From: Bradysia coprophila
Taxonomy: Eukaryota; Arthropoda; Insecta; Diptera; Sciaridae
NCBI RefSeq assembly: GCF_014529535.1
Contig: NC_050735.1
Location: 1,736,001 to 1,800,000 of the forward strand
DNA: 64,000 nucleotides
Direction of reading: 5' to 3'
Shown: positions 21,227-34,730 of the stretch, in pieces
Layout: each line of letters begins with the position of its first letter
Position numbering within the stretch: position 1 is the first letter of the stretch
Made by a program: the position numbers and the translations under genes
Notes under the pieces: model-generated
Databases searched by the model: none
The model's input: the letters and a program-made list of their open reading frames with translations, nothing else
Told to the model about the DNA's origin: nothing

Positions 21227-24200
21227 CTACGTATTCTTACCAGACAAAACGTATGCCTGAAAGCTTCGATCGGACTGCAAGTATGGATCGCAATCGTTGA
21301 TAATGTCAGCCAACTTTATATTATCCAGCATGGAGGTATGGTTGCCCTCAATGAATTTCAGTGTCACAGGACCGTCAGTGAACCGTGATAGTTCATAATC
21401 CTCTTCGATTTCGACAAAGGCAACTTCAGTCGGCCGTATGAGCGTGATCGGAGATTTGATCTTCTGCACATGTTCCGTGTCGAATTCAAAGACAATTTTC
21501 AGTCGATTGTACATGGCCTGAGTGATTGATCGCATATACTCCTCTGAGTATTCGGCTTGTGACTTTCCGAACTGAACCAGTTTGTCAACTTTTGCTTCCC
21601 ATGTGGAACACTCTCGTAGTTTGAGCAAAAGTTCGTCTGGATTCTCCAACGGGAAGATGTTTTGAATGATGGCAATGATTAACATTAACTGAATGGATTC
21701 GTCTGTTACTTCCGAGCTGATGTGACCGTAACTCAGTTGCTTCAGGAAAACGGGTGCGCCATCGATCAGTACAACGCTTCCAGTCATTCCAGTCTCTTCC
21801 ATGATTCGGGCCAATTCCAGAGTTATAAACGATCCGAACGAATAGCCCACCAAATAGAAAAATTCTTTTTTGTTGAAAATTTCTTTGACATGCTGGAAAC
21901 AAAGCTCGCTTCAATGACTACGAAGATGAAAAGCTTAGAGCTATAATGAAAATGAACTTACAGTAGCCAGACCATTTGCTATGTCCGGTATGGTCTTCAT
22001 ATCAATGGTGCTCGTCAATTGTAGAACGAAGGCTGGTAAATTCATACTAGACGCCACTTTATGCCAAGACACGCCTGCAACGCCTTCAATGCCGGGAACA
22101 ATTACCATGCAAGAATTGAATTTTTCGGCAATATTTTTTGTTCGAAGTCGAACGCATGGTTGTTTGCAGCTTTTTTCGTCGCCAAGGGTGCGCAACATCA
22201 AGTTCAAGCCGAAAGTTTTCTTCTCTCCAGCCAATTTCAACTTAACATTTTCGTGGCCTTCCTTAACCCGAGCATCTGAAAGCTCTTGAAGTCGGGCAAA
22301 TGTTAACGAACGTAAGTCTTGTGGAGTCAAAAATATTTCAAATTCACGTTCCAGTGTCTGTTTCAACTCAACTGCCATCAAGGAATCCATTCCAACTTCT
22401 GACAGTGAGGCGGTCATTGAAATTTGCTTAATGTCCCGAATTCCCATAATGTTCAGAACGCTGTCAATTACATTGCCTTTTCCACCTGAACCGACACGTT
22501 TCTCTGCAACGACCATGCTACCAACAATTGGCTCTTGCGTCGTCAGCAACACATCCAATTCAACTAAACAAGATGAAATACGTTGCTGTAACGTACCACC
22601 AATTTCCATGTCTAATTTGTCTTCAGCCATATCAGCCACGAGTCCAACTTCTCCAACAGCTCCCCATTGAATAGCTTTGCCCGTCAATCCACATGCTACT
22701 CGTTGCTCAATGACACGTTCCATCACGGAGTTCGCCATTCCATAATTAGATTGTCCAGCGTTGCCACGACCGCAAGAAACACTGGAAAACACAACGAAGT
22801 GCCTTAGCTTTGGACACATTTTCCGGCTTAGCTGATCCAAATGCAATGTAGCGTCAGCTTTAGGCGCAAGACATTCAGCGAATTTCTGTGCATTCTGATT
22901 CTCTAAAATATTGTCCCGTAGGACCACAGCCAAATTGAAAATGCCACCCACTGGGCCAAGACTTTGCGCAGCTCGTAACAGCTCCTCACACCCTTTTCTG
23001 GTTGATATATCTGAAGTGTTCACCATAACTTCGGCTCCGTATCCCTCCCAGATTCTAAAACGAAAATATTTTTCGTTTTGTGCGGGAGAAATTTTGTTTT
23101 TCGCGAACTTACTTGATTCGGTATGATTGGTACGACTTAGTTATGCCTCGGCTTGAACTCATTACTAGTTTTCGTGCTCCACGTATGACCAACCAGTCAG
23201 CCAACTCTAAACCGAATCCTCCCAATCCACCGGGAATCACGTATACTAACTCTGGATCACAATGAACTCTTGGCAATACTTTCATTGGAACAGTAAATTT
23301 GGAGTAGGGGTCGTCACGGACTCTTAGGATTACTTTTCCGACATGTTTCCCGGTTGCCAAATAACGGAACGCTTTCTCGACATCCTGAACGTCGAATTCA
23401 GTCGCAAACAGTGGCTGAATAATTCCACAACGTAAATCTTTTTCCACAAGTGCATAGATACGGTGCAAAGTGTCATCACTAGCCGTAAACAGATTGTCGA
23501 CCAAAACCGACCGGAAAGAAATTTCTTTCAGAAAATCGCCCAGTCCGATTTTGGTATCGTTGGCCAAATCAAATTTTCCGATTTCCAGGAAAGTACCCCC
23601 TCGACCCAAACATCTGATTGACGCGTGCAATTTGTCATCAGACAGCGAGTTCAACACAAAGTCAACTCCTTTCCCATTTGTTTGGAGTTTAATCATTTGC
23701 TCGAATGAGCAATCCCGAGAGTTACCAATGTTTGACTCTGCAATTCAATTTGTTATCAGACTTCGTCTACCCAAATGACATTCATTTTCGTATTACCTTT
23801 CAACTGAGGATAACACTCCATAATGAACTTTTTCTTTTCTGGATTAGACACCGTTGTAAAGACTTCTAGTCCATACGCAAATGCAACTCTGATAGCAGCT
23901 AGACCAATTCCACCACTACCCGCATGAATCAGAATCGAGTTGCCCTTCATTATGGGATTTGATGTAAAGAAAGCAGTGTAAACTGTTAGATATACCACCG
24001 GACATGTGGCGGCTTCCCTTAGCGTCCATTTATCAGGGACAATCCAGGTAAGATGCTTTTGTGGAATGATATGCGTTGCGAGTGATCCAGAGATTACAGT
24101 TCCCATCACTCGTTTACCACTCTGATTTACACCTGCAAATTCAAAGCCGAGAACGCATTCTTGCTCCAATCGATTGCTCCCGAATACTTCGACTGCTAAT

Positions 24201-27200
24201 CGTCCCGTAGCTAACATTACATCTCGGAAGTTCAGCGACGCATATTGAATATTGACCAGATTTTGCGTTTTCATAACGTCAATGGATCCCTCAATCCACG
24301 TCAACGTAGACAAATCGCCTCTTTGTAATACGTTGGCATAGCAATGATTTCGGTGAGACTTTTCATTGATTTTTTGTATGAGTTCCAAGTGTCTGTAACT
24401 GCCCCATTGCCCCTGGAAAATAGTACGAGTTAGAACGATCACTTCACCACACAATTGTTTGCAATGACAATACATTTTTGAAGACGTTGATCGCCAATCC
24501 CAATTTTAATTGCTCTCTGTAGAATGGATCCTCCAAACTGAATGGAGGTGCGTGATCGTCATTTATGAACACACAACTAACACGATTGCCATTTGGCTCT
24601 TTACGAATGCAGTTTACAAGACCCATGATGCCGCTGTACGAATCACTTTCACTAACAACAATAGCCGGAGATTCTTTCATTGCGGTCTGTAATTTCTCTA
24701 GCCACTCCGAATCCCGTCCATCTACAAACACAACGACCGGATCCTCTTGAATTTTCTTCTGAATTTTCTGCAGGACTACCAGATTTTCCTCATCAGTTTG
24801 TATTACGGAAACCAATTGCAGACCAGATGGAGCTATTATGTCGCTGCTGTTCAAATTTAAACTTTCCCGTGACACCAAATATCCATTGTCGCTAAGGCTG
24901 GTCAAACTGTTCTCCACAAATTCGGGATTCGACAAACAGCGATATGCAATCACGAACGCGCAATTCTTCACAGAACTCAGATGTCCATCTTCTACGTGTA
25001 TTTTACCGAGATCAATGTCCTGCGGCGTCAAGAACATCAAATCTGATGTGACCAACGGAAGATCGCCTAATGCCACTTCGAACAGATTAATTATGGGACT
25101 GTTGCGATGTTTATCCACTTCCACAGCCTTTACTTTAAGTCTGGGATTATTTTCCAAAGCCAATTGGACGCAAACCCTAACAGCGTCTGATTTTGATAGT
25201 TTTGGAGACGGTAAATGTGAGATAAATTTGTACGTTTCCAGAACAGGAAAGCCTGGCGGTTTACGTCTGGAAACTGGACTTGTGTGAACCCCGAATATTT
25301 CAATGCCACCGGAAATTAATATTCCAAGAGTCGGGCACACTTGTACTTCAAAGCATGGATCTTCTGGATCGAGATTGGCTGCCATTGTCATATGATCCTG
25401 TGCATTGATTCGCATTTTCTGAATCCTAGTCGGTAGTATAAGCGACCGCGAGTCTTTACCAATTATGTGAATTTGGAGAAGACAGTCCTGTTCGGAATTG
25501 CTCGTTAGTTACATGTGCATAGGAAGAAAACGGTGTGACGTTACCATGAAAGAGATCCAATTCAGATCCCATTTAACCTTTCCATACAATCCATCTCCAC
25601 GTGCCTGAGTAACCGATCTGAAGGCACCTGAATAGTGGTAACCTCTCAACCGTAATTCTTTGTAAAAATCACGTTCTGTCATTAGTGGGAACTCAGACGA
25701 CTGTAATGGACGAAGTGTTGTTAGGGGTAACGGCTTTGTGATTTCGGTAATAAATCCAGTGACCACTGCCGTATTTCCTTCGTTTATTTCGAATCTGCCA
25801 GTGCCGGTGTGAATCATAATTGTAAATTCAATTTCTTGACCTTTAGCCATAGAAGTAGCTCGCAAAAAGCGAATGTCTTCAAACTCTACGCTGACATCAA
25901 AGAAAATCGGTCCCCGTATCATAGCAAGTGTTTCCCAGACCAGCTGAAGATATGCAGTGGCAGGGAATAGGCAGCGACCTTAACAAAAAAATTATAAATT
26001 TCTTCAACTAATCGAACCTGCATGTAGAACCTACCATCAACGACGTGACCAGCTATAAAATCGAAATCCTGATCTTGAAGGCTCACCTTCACTTTTCGCT
26101 CTGCACTACGCGTAGATCGTTGCAATTCGAATTTTGTGACGAACCAATCCTCACTGTGCTCCCAACGTACTAGAGGCGAAATCATTGGTGTACCACGAGA
26201 TACAGGATAATTGATTGGCGGATAGAGATTCTCGAAGGTCATGTTTAACCCGTTAAGGTACAGCCTGAAAGAACATTTATCGGATAAGTCAGTCAAGAAT
26301 TGCATTCAAAACCTGATTCTCTGACTTACTTTCCCAATGCATTCAAGAAGAAGTTCAGATTGCTCTTATTTCCGCGCTGTGTCAGTGGTATGTGTGTGCC
26401 ATTTGGCATTCCTTTCTTCATTATTGCTTGCAGCAATCCATGAGGCGCAAATTCGATCGTGATCGCATTCTCCGGCAACAAAGCCATCGTTTCTTCAAAT
26501 AATACCGAACCCAGTAGGTTATTCGTATGGTATTCGGGGGAACTGAATCGGTTCTCTTCTTGATCCCAGCGATTTTTCGGTATACTTGAGCTCAACCATT
26601 TTTCGGATTTCCTCTTGGGTTCGGGTAGAACTTCCCTGAGTCTTTTTAAAAGTTTTGGTCCCATATCAGCAATGTATCGCGAATGGTAAGCAATGTTTGA
26701 ACTAGCTACTTCTTTCGCAAACGTTCCCTGTCTTTTCAGGAAGTTTACGAAAGCCGAAACTTCTTCTTCGGGTCCGGATATGGTACCTACGGTACAATTT
26801 GACATTTTGTTATAGATCAGTTAAATCGCTGACAAAATAGTGAGAGTTACTTGAATTGGACGCATTATGGCAAGCGACTTCTATCGTCGGGGGAACGATA
26901 TTCTTAATTTGCTTGTAGCCTAGTCCCACCGCTGCCATTGACCCACGAATCTTTTCAGTCTCCAAACTAGCCATACCACGGGAATATGCAGCTAGAACCA
27001 TCTGGTCACCAGTCATGCAACCATCAGCATAAGCACATCCCAGTTCTCCAACCGAATGACCGATGAAGTAATCAGCAGATAAGTTCAATGCTCTCAAAAC
27101 ATCCACCAATGCCACTTGAATGGCGGCTATACCAACGAAGGAATACAATATGTTGTCGAATGTCTTCGGATCTTGTGACGTAATGATTTGTATCAGATCC

Positions 27201-30200
27201 AAGTTGTATGGCTTGAGAGTCTCATGTGATCGTTGTATCGATGCTCTAAACAACGGCAGTTCAAGTAACGACGTTCCCATTTCCGACCATTGAGACCCCA
27301 TGCCACTGAAAACCCACACAATTGGTCGCTTGAGTCCAGAAAAGTGCTGCATTTCCTTGTTAATGCAGAAAGCGTTGGAATTTTGACAGTGTTCGTACAG
27401 TCCGAAACATCGGTACATGTAACCGGCTGTGTCGTGGCTTTGTGTACTGTGGATAAGGCTCACATGTTCGGCATCTAGACTTCGTTGTTCCATTTCTTTG
27501 AAGAACACATCAATTGCTTCTTCGGTACGACCCGACCAAATTACTAAACGAGGAATTTTGTCTTGAGGTGCGCCATTGTTCAGTTTTTCTTTGGAGTGTC
27601 GTCCTTTGAAAGGAAAGTAAATCTAGATAAGAACCTCGCCGTGTTCATCCATAGACGTGCTACGGTTCGTAATTAATGATGACTTCCTTTGTTGATAAAT
27701 GAGTAACAAAAGGAAAGGACTTCACTAACGCAACAAGGCCGAACCCGTTCTTTGAGTACTTACTAAGTAGTGTATGAGCATTTGCTCCGCCAAATCCGAA
27801 AGAATTGATAGCAACCAAACTTCCTTCAAGTTTTGTGGGTTCGGTGCATACCTTCAGCCGACCTTCTTCCAATGCTTTGATTCCCGGTCTATTTTTTGTG
27901 AAATTTATGTTTGGGGCTACTAATCCTTTCTCGAACGCCAGTATTACTTTAGCTACTGAGCAGGTACCTGAGCTCGATTCAGAATGGCCAATATTGGATT
28001 TTACAGATCCAACTAAAAGTGGAGTTTTACGTCCTTTACAAAATACTTTATCAACAGCGATACACTCCTCGGGATCTGTAATGAATACTCATCATTGTAT
28101 TTATGCGCACATTCCATCAATGAACAAGCACATACCCCCTACAAAAGTTCCAGTACTGTGAGCTTCTACATAGGAAACCGACGACGGATCCATTTGAATA
28201 TCTTCGTAGAATTCACTCAACAATTTCTCTTGCATCTTTCCTGACGGATACGTAATGCCTTCGGGCTTATATCCATCACAATTGGTTTTGGAATATAGTA
28301 CCGTAGAATAGATGCGCTTGGCTACTTTGGCCTTTTGTAGAAGTAGAACACATATAGCTTCCGAGCGCGTGTAACCGCATGCATCGATATCGAATGGGCG
28401 ACAGTATCCGTTCGGTGCTAGTACCCCCAATCTAAAATATAGATTTTCATTGAGGAACGTACTGTAGCCTCTCGCAAAAAGACATTATAGAACCTTGCAA
28501 ACTGTAGTGTTACGTATGGATGCATGCAAAGATTAGCTCCTCCGACTATGGCGGCTTCACATTCTCCATTGCGAATTGCTGTAAATGCATTATCCAATGC
28601 GTACAGAGAACTGCTACAAGCTGTGTCTATTAAAAACGATGGTCCCGTCAACCCCAACGAATAAGATATTCTGTTTGCTAACATAGCCCTGCTGCACCTG
28701 AATCACAAATAGTAAAAGAGTAAATCGAATTAACTGTGAACAGAAGATGCTCCCACACACCCCGTTATTCCAAATCCACCAGAACTAATTTTTTCATAAA
28801 ACCAAGTTTTCTCCGATTCAGAGAAACATGCACCAATAAAGACACCAGTTTTCGTTTCACGCAATGTTTTCGGATGGATGCCAGCATCTGTGTGAAATAT
28901 GATTATTTCCATTGACACTCTCAATATAGAAAAGAAGACTGTCAGACCTATGACCGCCTCGTAGGCTGTTTCAATCAACAGTCGACATTGAGGATCCATG
29001 GTATGTGCTTGCTTGAAATGTACACCGAAAAATGTCGCATCAAACTTTTGCAGATCATCGATTTTACCCATTCGTCTCGGAATTTCAAGATTAAAGTGCT
29101 TCCATCGAACTTCTGCGTCATCAACCATATCAATCTAACGGAAAAGTCATACAAATAGATGTTGAGGTATTAAAGGCTAAATAGTCTGGTTTCTTATGTC
29201 GAAAAAAAGCGTTCTGCTCGATTCAGAACTTTTTTCATTTTTGACGATTTTTGGAGCCAGACTTTCCTAATTACATTTTTTTTGGATGTTTTGAACCGGT
29301 AAAAACCGGTTTTCGTGTAAAACTTAAAAGTGAAATATCTCGGTCAAAACTAAATATTTTCTTATAATTGGATACTGAGTAGTGATGAGATTTTAGGAAC
29401 TGACCTCTGCAGAGCTTAAACTATCCTTAAAAACAAAATACAATTGAAAAAAAAACTGATTGAAGCTCACTTTATCCTTGAGTTCTAGCGTTGGGAACAC
29501 GTGGGAGCAGTTAGAGAACATTCAGAAATTGTCATATTGTGGGGAATCATTCAAAGACACTTTGCTCTAGTAATTCATTCGGTTAAAATGATAAAAAAAC
29601 ATTCGAAAAGTTCAGGTAATTTCTCATTTTATTTAGAGAAAAATGTCTGTGGGAAGGAGGGTGCTTCATAGCGATATATCTCAAGTTCTTCTGATACGTA
29701 CAAGCTCAGCCGGCTAGATCTGAAAGTACTAGTCACCAGCTTTCCAACGCGCCCCTAACGTCACATTTTTTTTAGAACTGGAGCGATTTTAGGTATTGAG
29801 CCTGAAAGGTTGGTTCAATTCCGGTCAAACCATAAAATATTCAGTTTTGACCGAGATATTTCACTTTTAAGTTTTACCTCAAAACCGGTTGTTACCGGTA
29901 TTTACCGGCTCAAAACACAAAAAAAAAATAGTTAGGAAAGTTTGGCCCCCCAATCATATCCAATCGTCAAAAATCAAAAAAGTTATTTGATTTTTTTACT
30001 ATCGGTAAAATTTCAAAATGCAGCATCTCAATTCACAATATTTTCGTGTCTGAATGCTTAGATATATTTAGTGAACTAGTGGAGTGCATCAAAAGTAAAT
30101 TTTTCATTAAAGTATATTTTAACGCGATGAAAGTTAATATTTCTCTCAATTTTCTCCGTAAATTCGCTGAAAATACAAATTTTGAAGTATCAAATCAAAC

Positions 30201-30654
30201 CCAAACCAAACGCAGCGTTGTATAATGTAATATCAGAGTCCGTTGAAGTTTGTTTTTCTATTCGTTTGTTCATCTAGTGATTCAGCCAAAAATCAAACTC
30301 TGAAGCGCAAAAAAAATTGTTCTCGGTCTGGTGCCACTATTTATTAAATTCTAAGAACCAAACTGTAGCAACTCTATGTCAGCGAGCATTAACTGTAGCT
30401 CAATGAATTTTGACAACGGACAATTAAAATTCCTAAAAACGACTAAGCAAGTCCTAATCACTTAAATTACACTAACAAACCAACACACGTACTTTGTTAT
30501 AGAGATTTCTCTCAAACTCTGCAATATTCTTTGAATTTGGGAATTTCCCAGCTATTCCAGTCACCACTATGTCATCATCGGGAGTTAATGGAAAAGGTCT
30601 TGAATGAAACTTTTGCTGCTGCATAACAGTGGCGGTTTTCGGAGTCGGCGTCAT
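21227..30654 (-). CDS. Fatty acid synthase copy C, complete
   Basis: Paralogue of copy B with the same 15-exon structure: 30493-30654, 28948-29134, 28761-28887, 28494-28697, 28136-28431, 27764-28075, 26851-27603, 26330-26786, 26035-26264, 25545-25978, 24474-25487, 23797-24412, 23113-23737, 21962-23054, 21227-21892. Every exon except the last has exactly the length of its B counterpart. Product 2391 residues, with all catalytic motifs: [15 protein letters not shown] and [82 protein letters not shown] and EGNHTSMLDN. The KR/ACP part is nearly identical to B while the TE domain differs at many positions, so divergence is patchy. The thioesterase end is six residues shorter than in B. Intron 1 contains a 750-base inverted-repeat element. 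Confidence 0.95.
29234..29982. repeat. Inverted-repeat element in FAS-C intron 1
   Basis: Left arm (about 29234-29350) and right arm (about 29840-29982) are imperfect complements, including AAGTGAAATATCTCGGTCAA on the left and its complement on the right, plus an internal AACCGGTAAAAACCGGTT pair. About 750 bases, no coding capacity. Absent from copy B, so inserted after the duplication. Confidence 0.65.
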
Positions 30655-30928
30655 TGTAAGGATATTTTCTAACGATTTCGATTACAAATTTATTGATAAA
30701 TATCGCACTCAGTCCAAAGTTATTGGTTTTTTTTTGGTGATCCAAAACAATTCTTCACAGAATTTTATGGCAGAAATTGTCTTTTAAAATTCGTTTAATT
30801 CACAATTTTCTTTCACTTATCATTTTAACTCTTAGACCAGAAATTTATAGCTATAGCACTAGCTTTAAGTGAATGCCTCCCTTCGACGGATGGAAGAACG
30901 ACTGAAGTTTTTTACTCAATATACAATG

Positions 30929-30936
30929 CTTTTATA
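30929..30936 (-). promoter_or_regulatory. Candidate TATA box of FAS copy C
   Basis: TATAAAAG on the minus strand 275 bases before the start codon; shared with copy B in sequence, context and distance. Confidence 0.55.
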
Positions 30937-33441
30937 ATCTGCGTTCCGTTCGATTCTTTTGCGAATTATTAATATTATTTTAATATTACCATTATTTAAA
31001 TCGGAAAGCTTTTGCAGGAAACAAAAACCTATGCTAAAAGCGAGGAGGCATTTACTTGATTCGCATGATTTACACGAAAATTTTACCAGATATCGTTGAA
31101 ATTGTCCTTTAATTTACACGAGCTTTATATCCTTTATGTTACTCTCCAATTTATTGTATTCTAATTTGGATAAACCCAACACACATCAAGCATGAGTACT
31201 GAAGCAGGACAGTGTATCAAACAAATTTTGGCACTGTAAAAAAATCTAGAAAATTTTTTTATACAAAATAGTAGAACTATCTGTGGTAGCTGTCACTCGA
31301 AGCACTTTTGCTTGAAGTGCGTTGATAAACCGCAAAGAGATTTATATTTCGCTTAAATCAACGAAAGAGTGTGTAGCCCCTTTGACCTGAAATGCATTCA
31401 CTAAAAGTTCATTATCGAGGTTTATGCCTTTCCATAATATATTTGTGGTGTCGTAGTTGTTATATCAGCTAGAATGTAAAAATGTGATATAAAACGTGAC
31501 ATAACGTATAAGCAGAAATGGATGAAGATAAGTTGCTATAGGCATAGTATCTCACTGCACCGACCAACGAAAAAGTCATAAACATGATGAAGTAATTTTC
31601 TTGTAGGTCTGTTCCTGAACATCTGCCACTTTGCAATGCAGATTTTTTTGGGAAAAATTTTGGTTGTTTTCAGTCAAATTTCCTTTGGTAAAAATTATTG
31701 GTGAGATGATGAAAGCGTCAACTCTAGCGATATCATTCATTTCAGAAATTGTACTTCAAAAAGACTGCGTCAGACTTTTCTCGTAGAGATTTTTGTTGGG
31801 ATAGATCTTAATAAGGTAATTCAGAATTATACCAGAATCAGTGGAGGTATAAGTACAAGTATACATACAAGTATATAGTATCATATGAATGAATTGCTAG
31901 CACTACTAGACTACTAGCCTCTAGCAGAATGTTGCAAGAACAGAAATAGGCGTATTGTGTACTGCAAAACGAATGTTAAAACTAAGCCAGATTTGCTTGT
32001 AGATAGAGCATAACTCAATGAGCATACCAAGTAAAAGATTCGGTAATTATGATTGTCGGTCCCCGGACTTGGCAGCTTATCTTTTTCTTTTGAAATCTAG
32101 TTCTCAAAATACGTACTTATGATATTCTAGCTAAATAAACATCGTAATATGATTGCAGTGTCTGTGAAAGGTTGCAAAGGATCTAAAGAAAACAATCGAT
32201 TATTTGACAGATGCGATCACGCAGATCAGAAGGTTCTGGATCAAACTCAAAATTCTGGCATCTGCCTTGTCACACACTACCTTTGAAATGAATTCTTCAT
32301 AGAGATTTTAATGTTAATGCTCGTCAATACCTCAGCTTAGATGATGATAGCTCACATTGATTTTCAATGTTCCTTTATTCATTTTTTTTTCTCGAATAAT
32401 TATAAAAACAGTTGTCGCAAGAAATCATTTGAAATTCAATTTTCGATTTAATTTTTAAACGAAAATCGCTGTAGATTTGATATTATGCGAGGTCAAATTT
32501 TGTGTAAATAATTTTTGTTTACATAAAATAAAACCACCGTTGCACCGATGCCCAACTCATTTATAAATTTCATTTCAAGTCATTAAGTATGCCTATTACA
32601 TTATACATAGCTATATGAACGCTAGTGACGGCATTCGAATTGGCATAAAATTCTACGATAGAAATTGTGAATTAAAAATTCTAAAACTGATAAATACAAC
32701 ACTGCATTATTCATCGATCTGCGTACAGTGACCATAATCCGTTCAGTGATATTGAATAGCAAAAGTTACATATCAGACCCCAATTTTTCAAAATAAACAT
32801 AAAATGAGTTCATTGCGTCGACTTGCATTTTGACCTTAACGAATCCTCATCATACCCGCACTGCAGCAAACGGGCGTGACGCAAGTTCAATACCACGAAA
32901 AATTGAATACAACCGCCCTACAATTAATGTTTTCGTAATCCGTAGCGTACATCACAATCGCACACGTCGAAATCGGTTAAGGCTTTGGTATTCACGATGA
33001 TTTCTCTATCATTGCTCAACTTCCACCAGGTTTTCGGTTGAATTCGGGTTGACTTAACCAGTTTCCTAGATTTTGCGTAATGCGAACCGTAGCCTAAATA
33101 TTTGAAGTAGTCATAATCGAAAAAACCTTAAAGGGTACACCAATGGATGCAGGTCCATGTGTCTTTATTATATTACAAGTGGCAGATGTGGAGGACATCT
33201 CACGGATTTTATTTTAATCGACTACGCCAAATGACTTTTTTTCTCGAAATTTTTGCCCAGATTTGTTAAAAAATTAGAATAAAGAAACCCGTGTCTCATC
33301 GTTTGTCGATCAGACTTAATACTGCAAAGAATTCTGCACAGATAATCATATTTTGTATGTGACGGACATAAGGACTTGCGTCACCTTCACCCCTTAAGAG
33401 TTTTTTTTTATTGATGCCAACAACTTTGAAAAAGTAAAAAA

Positions 33442-33505
33442 AATGCTAAACAGGCTTTTGTTGGTTGTTGGTCGTCAAACCACAACCAGCAAGCCTGTTT
33501 AGCAT
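33442..33505. repeat. Hairpin AATGCTAAACAGGC
   Basis: AATGCTAAACAGGC at 33442 pairs with its complement at 33505 across a GTTGGTTGTTG-rich centre. A single arm of the same sequence is found near 19529 in the other duplication unit. Confidence 0.6.
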
Positions 33506-34376
33506 TAACCAATGGTATTTAAATATTTAGATCTAAGCAATTATTCCAATGTCAATGTTCGAGCAGTATATGAATACGAATTCACCCATAATAAATCGTC
33601 ATGAGGTCGACTCCCGTTAGACCCGAGGATCGTCAGATAGATTAAAATGGGTGCCAGACTCGTTTGACAATAATCGAGATGTTGAAAGTTATGAAACCGG
33701 TCGACATTAGCATAAAAAACCTGAAGCTTTACAAGCCAGAGAATTATTTTTAAATAAATTTTCATGGGTTAGTGGGGTTAGTCCGAGCCAATGACGAGGC
33801 AACACACCTATACGTATTTAACTTTAATTCGCAAGGTGTTTACAGTTCACTTCAACCAAATTTGTGGTTTAATTTGCTTCAGCTGTTTTTCAGCTGGTCC
33901 ACTTGGAACAGGCCGAACCCTGACATTTTCCTAAACCTTAAATGTCAGTCCTTCCAAGGAAATGCGTTCTTCATTGTCAACAGCTGGTACCTATGCAGAG
34001 ATAGAATGGAACCAATTTCGTATGCAATTCCTTCACATACTCTCCTATGGTGCCACCTGTGATTAACGTGTTGCCTCAAGCTCGCCACAAGCGTTACCAA
34101 CTTATAATGTCTGTGAAGGTGTCACGCAAATGGGTCCCTATTTTTTAAATGGTGTGAGTGATATTACAGCATCGTAAACATCAAAAACAGCGATAATTTC
34201 GGAGAATCTATTCAAAGCAAATCAAAGCAATGTCATTTTCGCTCCTTATATTGTTTGCCTGTACGGATAACATCGAATTTTGAGGGACATCAAAACAGTG
34301 GCTTAGAATAGCTTTCGTCTTGTGCTCTCGTTACACATCGCGTGCAAAAATATAAAGAAAACGATCTCAATCATAC

Positions 34377-34730
34377 CAGGGCCTACTTTTTGGAAACTAA
34401 TTTCTTGAATTTCTCGAAATTTCTTGAATTTCTCGAAATTTCTTGAATTTCTCGAAATTTCTTGAATTTTCTCGAATTCGAGAAATTCGAGAAACTTCAA
34501 GAAACTTGAGAAATTAGTTTCTTGAAATTTCTTGAATTTCTCGAAGTTTCTCGAATTTCTTGAATTTTCTGGAATTTCTTGAAATTTCTTGAATTCGAGA
34601 AATTCAAGAAACTTTGAGAAATTCAAGAAATATTTCTCGAAATTTCTTGAATTTCTCGAAGTTTCTTGAATTTCTCAAAGTTTCTTGAATTTCTCGATTT
34701 TCTCTAAAAGTTTCTAAAAAGTAGGCCCTG
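34377..34730. mobile_element. hAT-type MITE with minisatellite interior
   Basis: Ends read CAGGGCCTACTTTTT and its near complement. Both are flanked by the identical 8 bases AATCATAC (34369-34376 and 34731-34738), the target-site duplication length of hAT elements. The interior consists almost wholly of TTTCTTGAATTTCTCGAAA-type repeats in both orientations, so it can fold extensively. No protein is coded; the open frame across it is low-complexity only. Confidence 0.85.

Larger units (their letters stand above)
21220..32840. repeat. Segmental duplication unit 2 (FAS copy C plus upstream flank)
   Basis: Second copy of the block described at 7690-19470. Coding parts are 100% to roughly 85% similar depending on segment. 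Several introns are almost unchanged, including those between exons 12/13 and 14/15. Confidence 0.75.

Noticed and set aside
34303-34626. Minus-strand 107-codon ORF of FLEFLEFKKFQ type
   Set aside because: It is the translated low-complexity interior of the hAT-type MITE.
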